From an uncultured Clostridia bacterium (lineage in GTDB: Bacteria; Bacillota; Clostridia; Oscillospirales; Oscillospiraceae), in assembly GCA_937890525.1 (NCBI GenBank), contig CALADI010000012.1:133968-197967 (forward strand): 64,000 nt of DNA, in the 5' to 3' direction. Positions 32,059 through 41,141 of this stretch are shown piece by piece. The notes below the pieces were generated by a model that searched no databases, was not told the origin of the DNA, and saw nothing but the letters and a program-made list of their open reading frames with translations. Within the stretch, counting starts at the first letter, position 1, and each line of letters starts with the position of its first letter. The translations under genes and the position numbers were made by a program.

Positions 32059-33522
32059 TCACACCTGACGGTTCAGGATGCGGTAGACCAGATCCATGTC
32101 CAGCCCCGAGCGCACAGCCTGCGCCAAGGTGTCATACTGGCGCTGCTTGTAGGCCTTCAGGTCGAAGCTGCCCAGCGCATCAAAATCGATGCCCTTTTTG
32201 CGGCAGACCGCCTGCAGGATGCAGTCGGTGATGCCGGGGGCGTCGAAGATGCCGTGGATGTAGCTGCCGTATACGCTGCCCCGGTGCTGCACCGGCGGCA
32301 GGGGGACAGAGCTTTCGCCCATATGGATCTCATAGCCGGTGTAGTCCATCCCGTTCAGCCCGGACAGCATTCCGCCGACCCCGGAGAAAGTGCCGTCTGT
32401 TTGGCGCTGGACTTTCTGACCACGGAAGGTGGTGTCCATATCCAGCAGAGCCATTCCGGCGATGCTGTCTACCTCGGCGGACTCCACCCCGTCGGGGTCG
32501 GAGACGGAATTGCCCAGCATTTGATACCCGCCGCAGATGCCGAAAACCAGCTTTCCTGCGTCTGCCGCCTTGAGGATCGCCGCTTCCAGACCGCTCTGGC
32601 GCAGCCACATTAGGTCGGCGATGGTGCTCTTGGTGCCGGGCAGCAGGATGATATCCGGGTCTTGCAGATCCCGAACCCTGCCCACATAGCGCACCGACAC
32701 ATTGGCGTAGCGCTCAAAGGGGCTGAAATCCGTATAATTGGAGATCCGGGGCAGGCGGATCACGGCGATGTCCAGCAGTTTGCGCTGGCGGTCACCCTCC
32801 ACTCGGGTGGACAGGCTGTCCTCCTCGTCGATATCCACATAGACATAGGGCACCACCCCCGCCACGGGAACGCCGCACAGATCCTCCAGCGTGGTCAGCC
32901 CCGGGGCTAAGATGGCGGGATCTCCCCGGAACTTGTTGATGATCGTCGCCTTGACCAGCGCCTTTTCCTCCGGCTCCAGCAGGGCAACGGTGCCGTACAG
33001 CTGGGCGAATACGCCGCCCCGGTCAATATCGCCCACCAGAATCACTGGGGCATCGATGCGCCGGGCCAGCCCCATGTTCACCAGATCCTCTTTGCGCAGG
33101 TTGATCTCCGCCGGGGAGCCTGCACCCTCGATGACGATGATGTCGTTTTCCTCCGCCAGAGAGTGGTAGGCATCCATAACTTGAGGGAGAAATTCCAGCT
33201 TTCTGCGGCTGTACTCCATGGCGTTCATGTTGCCCACGGGTCTGCCGTTTACGATGACCTGGCTGCCCACATCGGTGGTGGGCTTGAGCAGGATGGGGTT
33301 CATGCGGACATCGGGGGGGATGCCGGCGGCTTCCGCCTGCACCACCTGCGCCCGTCCCATCTCTGCGCCGGTGTCGGTGATATAGGAATTCAGCGCCATG
33401 TTCTGGCTCTTGAAGGGGGCGACCCGATAGCCGTCCTGCCGGAAGATCCGGCAAAGCGCCGCACACAGCAGGCTCTTGCCTGCGTTGGACATGGTGCCTT
33501 GGATCATAATGGGTTTTGCCAT
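32059..33522 (-). CDS. cobQ: cobyric acid synthase
   Basis: A 487-residue glutamine-dependent amidase (CobQ/CbiP) that amidates four side chains (b, d, e and g) of adenosyl-cobyrinic acid a,c-diamide. The N-terminal dethiobiotin-synthetase-like domain has the P-loop IQGTMSNAGKS and VIEGAGSPAEINL. The C-terminal glutaminase domain has the nucleophile Cys in VFGICGGYQML and His in GSYIHGIFD; the Cys is present, unlike in inactive paralogues. It is the last gene of the riboswitch-controlled operon. GGAGG lies within the end of the preceding cobD gene. Confidence 0.95.
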   Translation of the reverse strand: MAKPIMIQGTMSNAGKSLLCAALCRIFRQDGYRVAPFKSQNMALNSYITDTGAEMGRAQVVQAEAAGIPPDVRMNPILLKPTTDVGSQVIVNGRPVGNMNAMEYSRRKLEFLPQVMDAYHSLAEENDIIVIEGAGSPAEINLRKEDLVNMGLARRIDAPVILVGDIDRGGVFAQLYGTVALLEPEEKALVKATIINKFRGDPAILAPGLTTLEDLCGVPVAGVVPYVYVDIDEEDSLSTRVEGDRQRKLLDIAVIRLPRISNYTDFSPFERYANVSVRYVGRVRDLQDPDIILLPGTKSTIADLMWLRQSGLEAAILKAADAGKLVFGICGGYQMLGNSVSDPDGVESAEVDSIAGMALLDMDTTFRGQKVQRQTDGTFSGVGGMLSGLNGMDYTGYEIHMGESSVPLPPVQHRGSVYGSYIHGIFDAPGITDCILQAVCRKKGIDFDALGSFDLKAYKQRQYDTLAQAVRSGLDMDLVYRILNRQV

Positions 33523-34568
33523 GTGATGACCTCCTCTTTTATGGTGCGGATCAAAATCTCATTCTCGTCATGGAGCCGTACGGCGATGCGGTACCATCCC
33601 TCCCCCAGACCATGGTAGTTGTTGCAATCCCGGATGGCGATGCCCCGGCGGCGAAGCCGCTGGGTAAGCCCCGGCTGTCCACGAAACAGCAGAAAATTCG
33701 TCCGGGAAGGGATGACCGAAAAGCCCAGATGGGTCAATGTCTCAAAGAGCCATTGCCGCTCTTGGGCTATGGTTTTTCGTGTTTTTTCCAAGAATTCTGT
33801 TTCCCGCAATGCGGCGATCCCGGCATTCTGCGCCACGGTGGACACATTCCACGGCTGGGAAGCAGCGGACATCCCCTTCAGCAGCGCCCGGTCGGCGCTC
33901 ATGCAGTAGCCCAGCCGAAGTCCCGCCATACCGTAGCTTTTGGTGAAGGCCTTCAAGATCAGCAGGTTGGGAAAATCTGCCAGATATTTTTTCAGACTGC
34001 TCCCGCCGTCGCAGAGATCCAGAAAGCACTCGTCGGCAAAAACGCGGATCTGCCGCTGCTGGCACAGGGTCAGGATCCGGATCGCAAGATCCGGATCGAT
34101 GCACCTGCCGGTGGGGTTGTTGGGGCTGCACAGGAACAGGACTTGGGCGTCGGTGGTGCCGAGAACATCAAGCAGACCTTCGTCTACATCAAAATTGCAG
34201 GCGGCATCTAAGGAATAGCGCATCATCCGGCAGCCGGACTGCTCCATGCCCAGAGCATACTCCGAAAAGGTGGGGGCAAGTTCCAGACCAAGCCGGGGCT
34301 TCACCGCCTGCGCATAGGCGTAGATCAGATCGGCGGCGCCGTTGCCGCAGAGAATGTACGCTTGATCGACCCCCTCAAACGCTGCGATGGCCTGCACCAA
34401 CTCCCGGCAGTAGGGGTCGGGGTAACGATGGAGCTGCGGCAGGCTCTCCCGGATGGCATCCAGTACCCCTTGGGGGGTGCCGTAGGGGTTGGTGTTGGCG
34501 GAAAAATCAAGAAGGAGTTCTTGACTGTACACATCCCCGCCGTGGGGATTTTTGGTGTCGTACAGCAT
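33504..34568 (-). CDS. cobD: threonine-phosphate decarboxylase
   Basis: A 354-residue PLP enzyme related to histidinol-phosphate aminotransferase. In cobalamin operons this protein decarboxylates L-threonine-O-3-phosphate to (R)-1-amino-2-propanol phosphate, the linker of the nucleotide loop. PLP contacts are seen in SPNNPTGRC, FADECFLDLC and the lysine motif LKAFTKSYGMAGLRLGY. The N-terminus HGGDVYSQELLLDFSANTNPYGTP is typical of CobD. The start at 34568 overlaps the cbiB stop (TGATG), and the gene end overlaps cobQ by 19 bp. The name follows Salmonella usage (CobC in the aerobic nomenclature). Confidence 0.9.
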   Translation of the reverse strand: MLYDTKNPHGGDVYSQELLLDFSANTNPYGTPQGVLDAIRESLPQLHRYPDPYCRELVQAIAAFEGVDQAYILCGNGAADLIYAYAQAVKPRLGLELAPTFSEYALGMEQSGCRMMRYSLDAACNFDVDEGLLDVLGTTDAQVLFLCSPNNPTGRCIDPDLAIRILTLCQQRQIRVFADECFLDLCDGGSSLKKYLADFPNLLILKAFTKSYGMAGLRLGYCMSADRALLKGMSAASQPWNVSTVAQNAGIAALRETEFLEKTRKTIAQERQWLFETLTHLGFSVIPSRTNFLLFRGQPGLTQRLRRRGIAIRDCNNYHGLGEGWYRIAVRLHDENEILIRTIKEEVITWQNPL

Positions 34569-35536
34569 CACACCACCCCCATCAGCGCCAGCTTCACCGC
34601 CGAGAATACCAGCAGGGACAATACGGCGGTGGCATACAGCACACAGCAGGTGCGGGGAATGTCCTCCGGCTCGATGGGGCGCAGGGGATCGCCAATGTAG
34701 GGCTTCTTGTGCAGAACACCGTGGTAGACGGCGTCCCCGGCTAGCTGTACCCCCAGCAATCCGGCACAGACGGATTCGGTCTGGGCGGAATTGGGGCTGG
34801 CGTGGTTGAACCGATCCCGGCGGAAGATCTTCCACCCGTTTTTCACATCCAGCTTCAGGATCCACCCGCTGACCAGCATCAGCAATGCACACAGCCGGGC
34901 GGGGATGAAGTTGAACATATCGTCCATCTTGGCGGGGATCAGCCCTACATTTTTGTAGGGCATTTCGATGTATCCCAGCATGGAATCCATGGTATTCACC
35001 GCTTTGTAGAGAAAGCCCAGGGGCGCACCTCCCAGCGCAAGGTAGAACAGGGGGGCGATCACCCCGTCGGAGGTGTTTTCTGCCACAGTCTCCACGGCGG
35101 CACGGGTGACTCCGTCCGCGTCCAGAAACTGGGTGTCCCGCCCCACAATCATGGACACGGCGGTGCGTGCCCCGGGCAGATCCTGTCGGGAGAGAGCATA
35201 GTAGACCTTCATGGTTTCGTCATTCAGGGACTTGACCGCAAGGATCTGCCAGCACATGATGGCTTCCACCGCCGTGCGAAGCCATGGGCTGATGCTGTGA
35301 CAGGCATACAGCAGACCAAAGGGAAGGGCGGTGGAGATGGCGGCGGTGAACAGCCACACCAGCGCTCCTGCGATGCGCTCGCCGTTGGTGGTTTTGGGAA
35401 GCAAACGGCGGAACAGCCGCTCCAGAAGGGAGATCAGCTTGCCGATGAACACCACGGGGTGGGGAATGGTGTGGGGATCGCCAAAGATCAGATCCAGACA
35501 GAAGCCCAGCCCCAGCGCAAAGAAAGACCAGATCAT
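34568..35536 (-). CDS. cbiB: adenosylcobinamide-phosphate synthase
   Basis: A 322-residue membrane protein of the CbiB/CobD family that joins the aminopropanol phosphate to cobyric acid. Family marks are LDLIFGDPHTIPHPVVFIGKLI at the N-terminus, VSMIVGRDTQ near 130, and VETVAENTSDGVIAPLFYLALGG near 150, which carries the likely catalytic acids. Four or five membrane segments are predicted. It overlaps its upstream neighbour by four bases and is directly followed by cobD, whose product supplies its substrate. Confidence 0.95.
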   Translation of the reverse strand: MIWSFFALGLGFCLDLIFGDPHTIPHPVVFIGKLISLLERLFRRLLPKTTNGERIAGALVWLFTAAISTALPFGLLYACHSISPWLRTAVEAIMCWQILAVKSLNDETMKVYYALSRQDLPGARTAVSMIVGRDTQFLDADGVTRAAVETVAENTSDGVIAPLFYLALGGAPLGFLYKAVNTMDSMLGYIEMPYKNVGLIPAKMDDMFNFIPARLCALLMLVSGWILKLDVKNGWKIFRRDRFNHASPNSAQTESVCAGLLGVQLAGDAVYHGVLHKKPYIGDPLRPIEPEDIPRTCCVLYATAVLSLLVFSAVKLALMGVV

Positions 35537-37518
35537 GCGTCCCCACCTCCTGCGTGCATGGTGAAGATATAGATGGGATTCTGCCCGGTCATCAGATGGA
35601 AGTGCCCGGCTTTGCGGTCCCGTGCCACGGTGAGGCTGACCACCTCCGTCTCGGTGAAGGGGAAGTCCGTCAGACAGCTTGTAAGCTCTGCCACGGATTC
35701 CAGAGAGATGGCGGTGGCCACGATCCGCACATGGGGATTCTTTTCCAGCAGAAGGGCGAGGATCTGCCGCATGTTCCCGCTGCTGCCCCCGATGAAGGCG
35801 TGGGTGGGCGCAGGCAGGTCTGCACAGGCTTGGGGGGCAGTTCCGGGGACGATGGTCATGTGGGAAAGCCCGAAGCTGCGGCGGTTTTCTTCCAGAAGCT
35901 CCAGCGCAGCCGGGTTTTTCTCAATGGCGTAGACCTGCCCGGCGGTGGCTTGCAGCCCCATTTCCACGGATACCGACCCGGTGCCTGCGCCGATGTCCCA
36001 GCATACGCTGTGGGCGGTGAGCCCCAGCTTGGACAGGCATACCGACCGCACTTCGCTCTTGGTCATGGGAACCACTTCCTTGCCGCCGCTGCGGACAAAG
36101 GCGCTGTCCGGCAAACCGTTGGGCAAGGCGGCGCCAGGGCGGGGATTTTCAATGAGGACGGCGCTGAGGGCGGAGAAATTCCGGGATGCCAGATCCCGGG
36201 CGGACCCGCTGACGATGGATTCCTCCGGGTAGCTCAGTTCCTGCCCCACATGGACGGTGACATCCCCAAGATCGGCTTCGGTGAGGGTGCGGCACAGGTC
36301 GGCTGCGCCGTTTTCACCCCCGACCAGAGCAAAAACGAGCCGGTGGCGGCGCACCTGAGGGGCAATGCAAGCGGTGCGCCCGTGGAGACTCACGGGGCAG
36401 ACCTGCTCGTAGGAGATCCCCAGACGGCTGCACAGATAGACCATGGAGCTGATGCCGGGGATGACGGTCACATGGCAGCCGTCCAACAGGGGCAGCAGTT
36501 TCTTTGTTCCGCTGTAAAAGCCCACATCCCCGGACATGACCACGGCGATGCGGCGAAACTGGGGATTTTCACGGATGATCCGGCTGATTTGCTGGGGCGA
36601 GATGGCGTCGAATGCTGTCTGATGAGGTGCTGCCGCAGATTGGATCATCCGTTTTGCGCCGATGATGCAGTCTGCCTGCTCCAAGGCGGAAAGTGCCTGA
36701 TGGGTCATCATGGATCTAACCCCTGGACCGATGCCTACGATAAAGACATCCTGAGTCGGCTGCCATCCGAACCGGCGGCACAGCAGGGCAGTGGTCTGGC
36801 AGAGGGTAAGCCCATCGTACTGGGGCGGTCTGCCGATAACCACCAGCTTGCAGCCGGACGCTTGGGCGGCGGCGATCTTATCGTCCATGCCCCCGGCGTG
36901 CCCGGATTCCTTGGTGACCATGTATTCGGCGTGGATGGAGCGCAGGGTGGCGAGGTTCATCTCCTTGCTGAAGGGACCCTGCATGGCGATGATATGGCTG
37001 GGGGGCAGCCCTGCGCCGACGCACAGCGCCAAGGACTCCGCCATGGGCAGGACCCTTGCGTAGACCCGGGCGGCGAAGTCCCGGATGGGACGGTAGGCGG
37101 CCAGTTCTTTGCTGCCGGTGGTCAGCAGAATGGTTCCTTCGGTCTTGTTCAGATAGTCCACCGCGGCGGGGATATCCGGCACAAAAACCGCATCCTGCGG
37201 CAGATGGGATTGCTCCCGCAGCAGCCGCAGATACTCGGTCCCGGTGCTGCGGCAGCTTTCGCATATGTTCTGGGTGACCACGCTGGCGTAGGGATGGGTG
37301 GCATCGATGACCAGATCGAACTGCTCCCGGGCAAGCAATTCTGCCATCTCCGTCTGGTTCATCCGCCGGGCAAAAACAGTCAGATTCTCCCGGGGCTCCA
37401 GAAGGGTCTGCCCGTATTCCGTGGCAACACAGGCGGTGATATCTGCCCGCTGGGTGCAGAGAAATTCGATCAGTTCCCGCCCCTCGGTGGTTCCGGCAAA
37501 TACGCAGATCTTACACAT
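35533..37518 (-). CDS. cbiJET: three-domain CbiJ-CbiE-CbiT corrin enzyme
   Basis: A 661-residue fusion. Residues 1-255 are CbiJ, precorrin-6A reductase (VFAGTTEGREL, then THPYASVVTQN and KESGHAGGMDDKI). Residues about 270-465 are CbiE, a tetrapyrrole methylase (FIVGIGPGVRSMMT, GDVGFYSGTK, IPGISSMVYLCSRLG) for C5. The last 190 are CbiT, a class-I methyltransferase that acts on C15 and decarboxylates C12 (MTKSEVRSVCLSKLGL, WDIGAGTGSVSVE). CbiET (CobL) fusions are common; adding CbiJ on the same chain is less so. It places three consecutive steps, from cobalt-precorrin-6A to -8, on one protein. The start at 37518 overlaps the cbiH end. Confidence 0.92.
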   Translation of the reverse strand: MCKICVFAGTTEGRELIEFLCTQRADITACVATEYGQTLLEPRENLTVFARRMNQTEMAELLAREQFDLVIDATHPYASVVTQNICESCRSTGTEYLRLLREQSHLPQDAVFVPDIPAAVDYLNKTEGTILLTTGSKELAAYRPIRDFAARVYARVLPMAESLALCVGAGLPPSHIIAMQGPFSKEMNLATLRSIHAEYMVTKESGHAGGMDDKIAAAQASGCKLVVIGRPPQYDGLTLCQTTALLCRRFGWQPTQDVFIVGIGPGVRSMMTHQALSALEQADCIIGAKRMIQSAAAPHQTAFDAISPQQISRIIRENPQFRRIAVVMSGDVGFYSGTKKLLPLLDGCHVTVIPGISSMVYLCSRLGISYEQVCPVSLHGRTACIAPQVRRHRLVFALVGGENGAADLCRTLTEADLGDVTVHVGQELSYPEESIVSGSARDLASRNFSALSAVLIENPRPGAALPNGLPDSAFVRSGGKEVVPMTKSEVRSVCLSKLGLTAHSVCWDIGAGTGSVSVEMGLQATAGQVYAIEKNPAALELLEENRRSFGLSHMTIVPGTAPQACADLPAPTHAFIGGSSGNMRQILALLLEKNPHVRIVATAISLESVAELTSCLTDFPFTETEVVSLTVARDRKAGHFHLMTGQNPIYIFTMHAGGGDA

Positions 37519-38242
37519 CCCGGTATCCTCTGGGTGTGACCAGATTCCCTCCGATGACCCGGGTGTGGGCATTGCCAATGAACACGGTGCAGAACATATC
37601 CACATCCGCATCCCGAAGCTGCCCTAATGTCAGCGTCCGGCGGCTTTCGCCGGGTCTTCCGATGTTGCGGGTGATGCCGCAGGGGCGCTCCGGGGGAAGG
37701 ATGTTCAACAGGATATCACAGGCACGGCGCAGATGGTCGGGGCGTCCGTGGCTGGCAGGGTTATACAGAACGATGGACAGATCGGCGCTTGCGGCGTGCT
37801 CCAGCCGGGATCGGATGGCTTCCCAGTCGGTGAGCCGGTCGCTGAGACTGATGACGGCAAAATCATGGGTCAGAGGTGCGCCCAGCAGGGCGCCGCCGCT
37901 GCAAGCCGCAGTCAGCCCGGGGATCACCTCGATCTCGGGCTGGGCGCTTTCTCCCCGCAGCTCGTAGATCAGCGCCGCCATGCCGTAAATGCCGCTGTCG
38001 CCGGAGCAGACCATGGCAACGGTCTTGCCGCCGGCGGCTGCATCCAGCGCCATCTGGCACCGCTGTGCCTCCTTGGTCATGGGGGTGGTGATGTATTCCT
38101 TGTCGGGGTAGCGGTCTTTGACCAGATCCACATATACATGGTATCCCACAATGGTGTCGCAGGCGGCCAAGGCCCGGTCTGCTCCCACCGTCATATTCTC
38201 ATAATTTCCCGGGCCGATGCCCACAACGATCAATTTACCCAA
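37511..38242 (-). CDS. cbiH: cobalt-precorrin-3 C17-methyltransferase
   Basis: A 243-residue SAM-dependent methylase (CbiH/CobJ) that methylates C17 and promotes ring contraction to cobalt-precorrin-4. Family motifs are VVGIGPGNYENMT at the N-terminus, VCSGDSGIYGMA near 80, and VIPGLTAACSGGALLGAPLTHDF near 105. The start is TTG at 38242, with GGGAGG six bases upstream; no ATG or GTG is suitably placed. The start overlaps the cbiG stop, so translation is probably coupled. Confidence 0.92.
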   Translation of the reverse strand: MGKLIVVGIGPGNYENMTVGADRALAACDTIVGYHVYVDLVKDRYPDKEYITTPMTKEAQRCQMALDAAAGGKTVAMVCSGDSGIYGMAALIYELRGESAQPEIEVIPGLTAACSGGALLGAPLTHDFAVISLSDRLTDWEAIRSRLEHAASADLSIVLYNPASHGRPDHLRRACDILLNILPPERPCGITRNIGRPGESRRTLTLGQLRDADVDMFCTVFIGNAHTRVIGGNLVTPRGYRDV

Positions 38243-39251
38243 AGTGTACCTCCCAATGTTCGCATGCCAGAGCGACGGTGACGCCGTCGCTGGCGGTCTT
38301 TCTGACGATCAGGCGGTCTGCCCCCACACAGGCAGCACGCTCGCATACATTGTCCACGCCGGTGATCCCGGAAACGAATTCCGATGGGGTGAAATCACCG
38401 GGGATTTGCTTCAACTGTTGTGCCGTGTAGAAAGAAAGGGGAAGCCCATACTCGGCACAGAATTCTGCCAGCCCCGGCTCGTCTGCCTTCAGGTCGATGG
38501 AAGCGGCGCACTTCACCGCACGCAGGTCGATGCCGGAGTTTTCCAGTACCCGGAGCACCGCCGTGCGGATCTGCTCGGCGGAAGTTCCCCGGCGGCAGCC
38601 GATGCCCAGATGAAGGATCCGGGGGATCAGCCGCAGGGTGTTGGCAAAAGGCTCGCATGTTCGGTAAGAGATGCAGAATCCCACCTGCCCGGCGGAACCG
38701 AGGGATACCCCCGGGGGCAGCGCCGTAGCAATGGGAAAATCCGACACCATGGGCACATCCCCTTCTAAGATGGCGGCGGATACCGACTTGGCTTGTTTCA
38801 GACTGCTGATGGCGCAGTTGTGTTCCGCTGCCCATGCATCCACCGAGAAGCGGCGGTTGATGTCCGTGGCGGTGGTGATGACGGCGGTTGCGCCCAACGC
38901 CGTGGCGATGGTTCGAGCCAGAGCGTTGGCCCCGCCGATGTGCCCGGACAGGATGGGGATGACGAATTTGCCCAGCTCGTCCACCACGATCACCGCCGGG
39001 TCCTGATCCTTGCCCCGAAGATGGGGGGCGATGTGCCGCAGGGCGATGCCGCAGGAGCACACGAAGATCATGGCATCCGACCGGGCAAAAATAGAGCCGA
39101 AAAAGTCCTGCGATGGGGTAGGGATGGGGAGAAACTCCCCGCCGGACAGCCGCTGCGCCGTATAAAGAATGGGGGCATCGTCCAAGACCCCGGCGATGCG
39201 CCGGGCGGTTTGACAGCCTTGGCGGCTGTAGGCGAAAATGGCGGTGCTCAC
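38235..39251 (-). CDS. cbiG: cobalt-precorrin-5A hydrolase
   Basis: A 338-residue CbiG, which opens the delta-lactone of cobalt-precorrin-5A and releases acetaldehyde, a step found only in the anaerobic route. The N-terminal domain has FVCSCGIALRHIAPHL and VVDELGKFVIPILSGHIGGANALA, the central part continues with ATDINRRFSVDAWA, and the C-terminal CobE-like domain begins LHLGIGCRRGTSAEQI. The start is GTG at 39251 (GGGAGG upstream), overlapping the cbiF stop as GTGA. Earlier start codons would run into cbiF. Confidence 0.93.
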   Translation of the reverse strand: MSTAIFAYSRQGCQTARRIAGVLDDAPILYTAQRLSGGEFLPIPTPSQDFFGSIFARSDAMIFVCSCGIALRHIAPHLRGKDQDPAVIVVDELGKFVIPILSGHIGGANALARTIATALGATAVITTATDINRRFSVDAWAAEHNCAISSLKQAKSVSAAILEGDVPMVSDFPIATALPPGVSLGSAGQVGFCISYRTCEPFANTLRLIPRILHLGIGCRRGTSAEQIRTAVLRVLENSGIDLRAVKCAASIDLKADEPGLAEFCAEYGLPLSFYTAQQLKQIPGDFTPSEFVSGITGVDNVCERAACVGADRLIVRKTASDGVTVALACEHWEVHFG

Positions 39252-40003
39252 TGGGTCGCCTCCCGGAACTCCGTGGTGAAGCCGGGATGATACAGAAGTG
39301 AGCGCATATACTCGTCCCCAAGACAGCCGCCCACCACGATGAGGGAGGTCTTGGTCAGACCATTTTGGGTGACGGTCTGGTGGAGCGTCCCTACGGTGCA
39401 GCGGAAGATCCGCTCCTCGGGCCAAGTGGCCTTGTAGACCACGGCGGCGGGGGTGTCCTCCCGGTAGCCCCCAGCCAGAAGCTCCTGCTGAAGAAGCTGG
39501 GTCAGCGAGGTGCTGAGGAACAGCACCATGGTAGCGCCGTGGGCGGCAAGGGAACGGATGGACTCCCGCTCCGGCACCGGGGTGCGCCCGGGGGCACGGG
39601 TGATGATGACGGTCTGGCTCACATCCGGCAGGGTGTACTCTGCCCGCAATGCGGCGGCGGCACCGCAGAAGGCGCTGACGCCGGGGCACACATCATATGC
39701 AATCCCCAGTTCCTCCAATCGGTCGAACTGCTCCCGCACGGCGCCGTAAATACTGGAATCTCCGGTGTGCAGCCGTACGGTGGTAAGACCCTGTGCTTCC
39801 GCGTCCCGGATCACATCGATGACCTGCTCCAGCGTCATTTCGGCGCTGTTGTGGATGCGGCAGCCGGGGCGGGTCATCTCCAGAAGCTGGGGATTGACCA
39901 GAGAACCGGCATAGATCACCACATCGGCGTTTTCCAGAAGCCGGGCGCCCCGCAGGGTGATCAGATCCACAGCGCCGCTTCCGGCGCCAACAAAATGTAC
40001 CAT
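39248..40003 (-). CDS. cbiF: cobalt-precorrin-4 C11-methyltransferase
   Basis: A 251-residue tetrapyrrole methylase (CbiF/CobM). Motifs are MVHFVGAGSGAVDLITLRGA at the N-terminus, the conserved YAGSLVNP, HTGDSSIYGAVREQ near 80, and CPGVSAFCGAAAAL near 105. It transfers a methyl group from SAM to C11 and opens the way to CbiG. GGGAGGG precedes the ATG. The gene is one base from cbiD and overlaps cbiG. Confidence 0.95.
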   Translation of the reverse strand: MVHFVGAGSGAVDLITLRGARLLENADVVIYAGSLVNPQLLEMTRPGCRIHNSAEMTLEQVIDVIRDAEAQGLTTVRLHTGDSSIYGAVREQFDRLEELGIAYDVCPGVSAFCGAAAALRAEYTLPDVSQTVIITRAPGRTPVPERESIRSLAAHGATMVLFLSTSLTQLLQQELLAGGYREDTPAAVVYKATWPEERIFRCTVGTLHQTVTQNGLTKTSLIVVGGCLGDEYMRSLLYHPGFTTEFREATQ

Positions 40004-40004
40004 A

Positions 40005-41138
40005 TTATTTACCCTCCCGTATCATATCTAGTAGGAAATCGGCTTCCTGCGTCTGGGATAGAAGCCCGTATTCTTTGGAAAATAGGATGCCGCCGGTTTG
40101 CATGGCTTCTCCGCCCCGGTGGGCAAGATGGAACTCGATGCGCCCCGTCAGGCGATCCATGGTCTGCCGGTACTGATCCGTTGCCTGCAAGAGCCGCAGG
40201 GCTTCGTCGCAGGCGGCACAGTCCAAGATCTGCCGGATCACCTCTGCCGGGACTCCGGCTGCGGCGGCATGGGCGGCAAGGATCTCCATGCGGCAGTCGC
40301 CGTATTTGGAGTGGGTGTTCATCATGCCCCCTGCCAGCTTCACCAGCTTGCCGATGTGCCCCACCAGCAGCGCACCGCGGAACCCCAGTTCCTTGCAGAT
40401 ATCCAGTCCATCCCCGATGAAATTGGACACCTGCACGCATTTGTTCACAGGGATACCCAAACCGTTGTGGATAAAATCAGAGCCATAGTTTCCCGGGGTC
40501 AGCAGCACATAGTCGTGCCCCTGCTCCCGGCGCTGGCGCAGTTCCACCCGGATGGTGTCCACCAGCGCCTTCTCGCTCATGGGCTCTACGATGCCGGTGG
40601 TGCCCAGAATGGAGATGCCGCCTTGGATGCCCAGCCGGGGGTTGAAGGTTTTTTGGGCCAGGCGCTCCCCATCCGGCGCCCAGATCACCACCGACAATCC
40701 ACCGCGGTAATCGACGGCAGAGGTTACCTCCTCCACATTCTCCCGGATCATCTGTCGAGGCACGGAGTTGATGGCGGCATTGCCCACCGGCTGATCCAGC
40801 CCAGGTTTGGTGACTCTGCCGATGCCCAGCCCCCCATCGATGTGGATCCCGGGGTGGGGATCCGGTCGGACGGTGGCATAGATCAGCGTCCCTTTGGTGA
40901 TGTCCGGGTCATCCCCGCCGTCTTTTTCGATGGCGCAGGAGGCTTCTTCCGGGGAAATGTGTATCTCACGCACCGCAAGTTCCAGGCGGATGCCCTTGGG
41001 GGTGGTCAGACCGATGGTTTCCAACGGTCTGCCGGTGAGCAGCATCCATGCGGCAGCCTTGGCTGCCGCTGCGGCGCAGGAGCCGGTGGTGTAGCCCAAG
41101 CGCAGGCGCTTGCCCTCTTTGGTCACATACTGTTCCAT
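40005..41138 (-). CDS. cbiD: cobalt-precorrin-5B C1-methyltransferase
   Basis: A 377-residue CbiD, the anaerobic-pathway enzyme for C1 methylation. The N-terminus LRLGYTTGSCAAAAAKAA and the segments KDGGDDPDITKG, VNSVPRQM-type AINSVPRQMIRENV and GGISILGTTGIVEPMSE are family signatures, as is the C-terminal NFIGDGLDICKELGF. It lacks the normal methylase fold of the other Cbi enzymes. No clear ribosome site precedes its ATG, which comes three bases past the cbiC stop, so coupling is expected. Confidence 0.95.
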   Translation of the reverse strand: MEQYVTKEGKRLRLGYTTGSCAAAAAKAAAWMLLTGRPLETIGLTTPKGIRLELAVREIHISPEEASCAIEKDGGDDPDITKGTLIYATVRPDPHPGIHIDGGLGIGRVTKPGLDQPVGNAAINSVPRQMIRENVEEVTSAVDYRGGLSVVIWAPDGERLAQKTFNPRLGIQGGISILGTTGIVEPMSEKALVDTIRVELRQRREQGHDYVLLTPGNYGSDFIHNGLGIPVNKCVQVSNFIGDGLDICKELGFRGALLVGHIGKLVKLAGGMMNTHSKYGDCRMEILAAHAAAAGVPAEVIRQILDCAACDEALRLLQATDQYRQTMDRLTGRIEFHLAHRGGEAMQTGGILFSKEYGLLSQTQEADFLLDMIREGK

Positions 41139-41141
41139 GGC

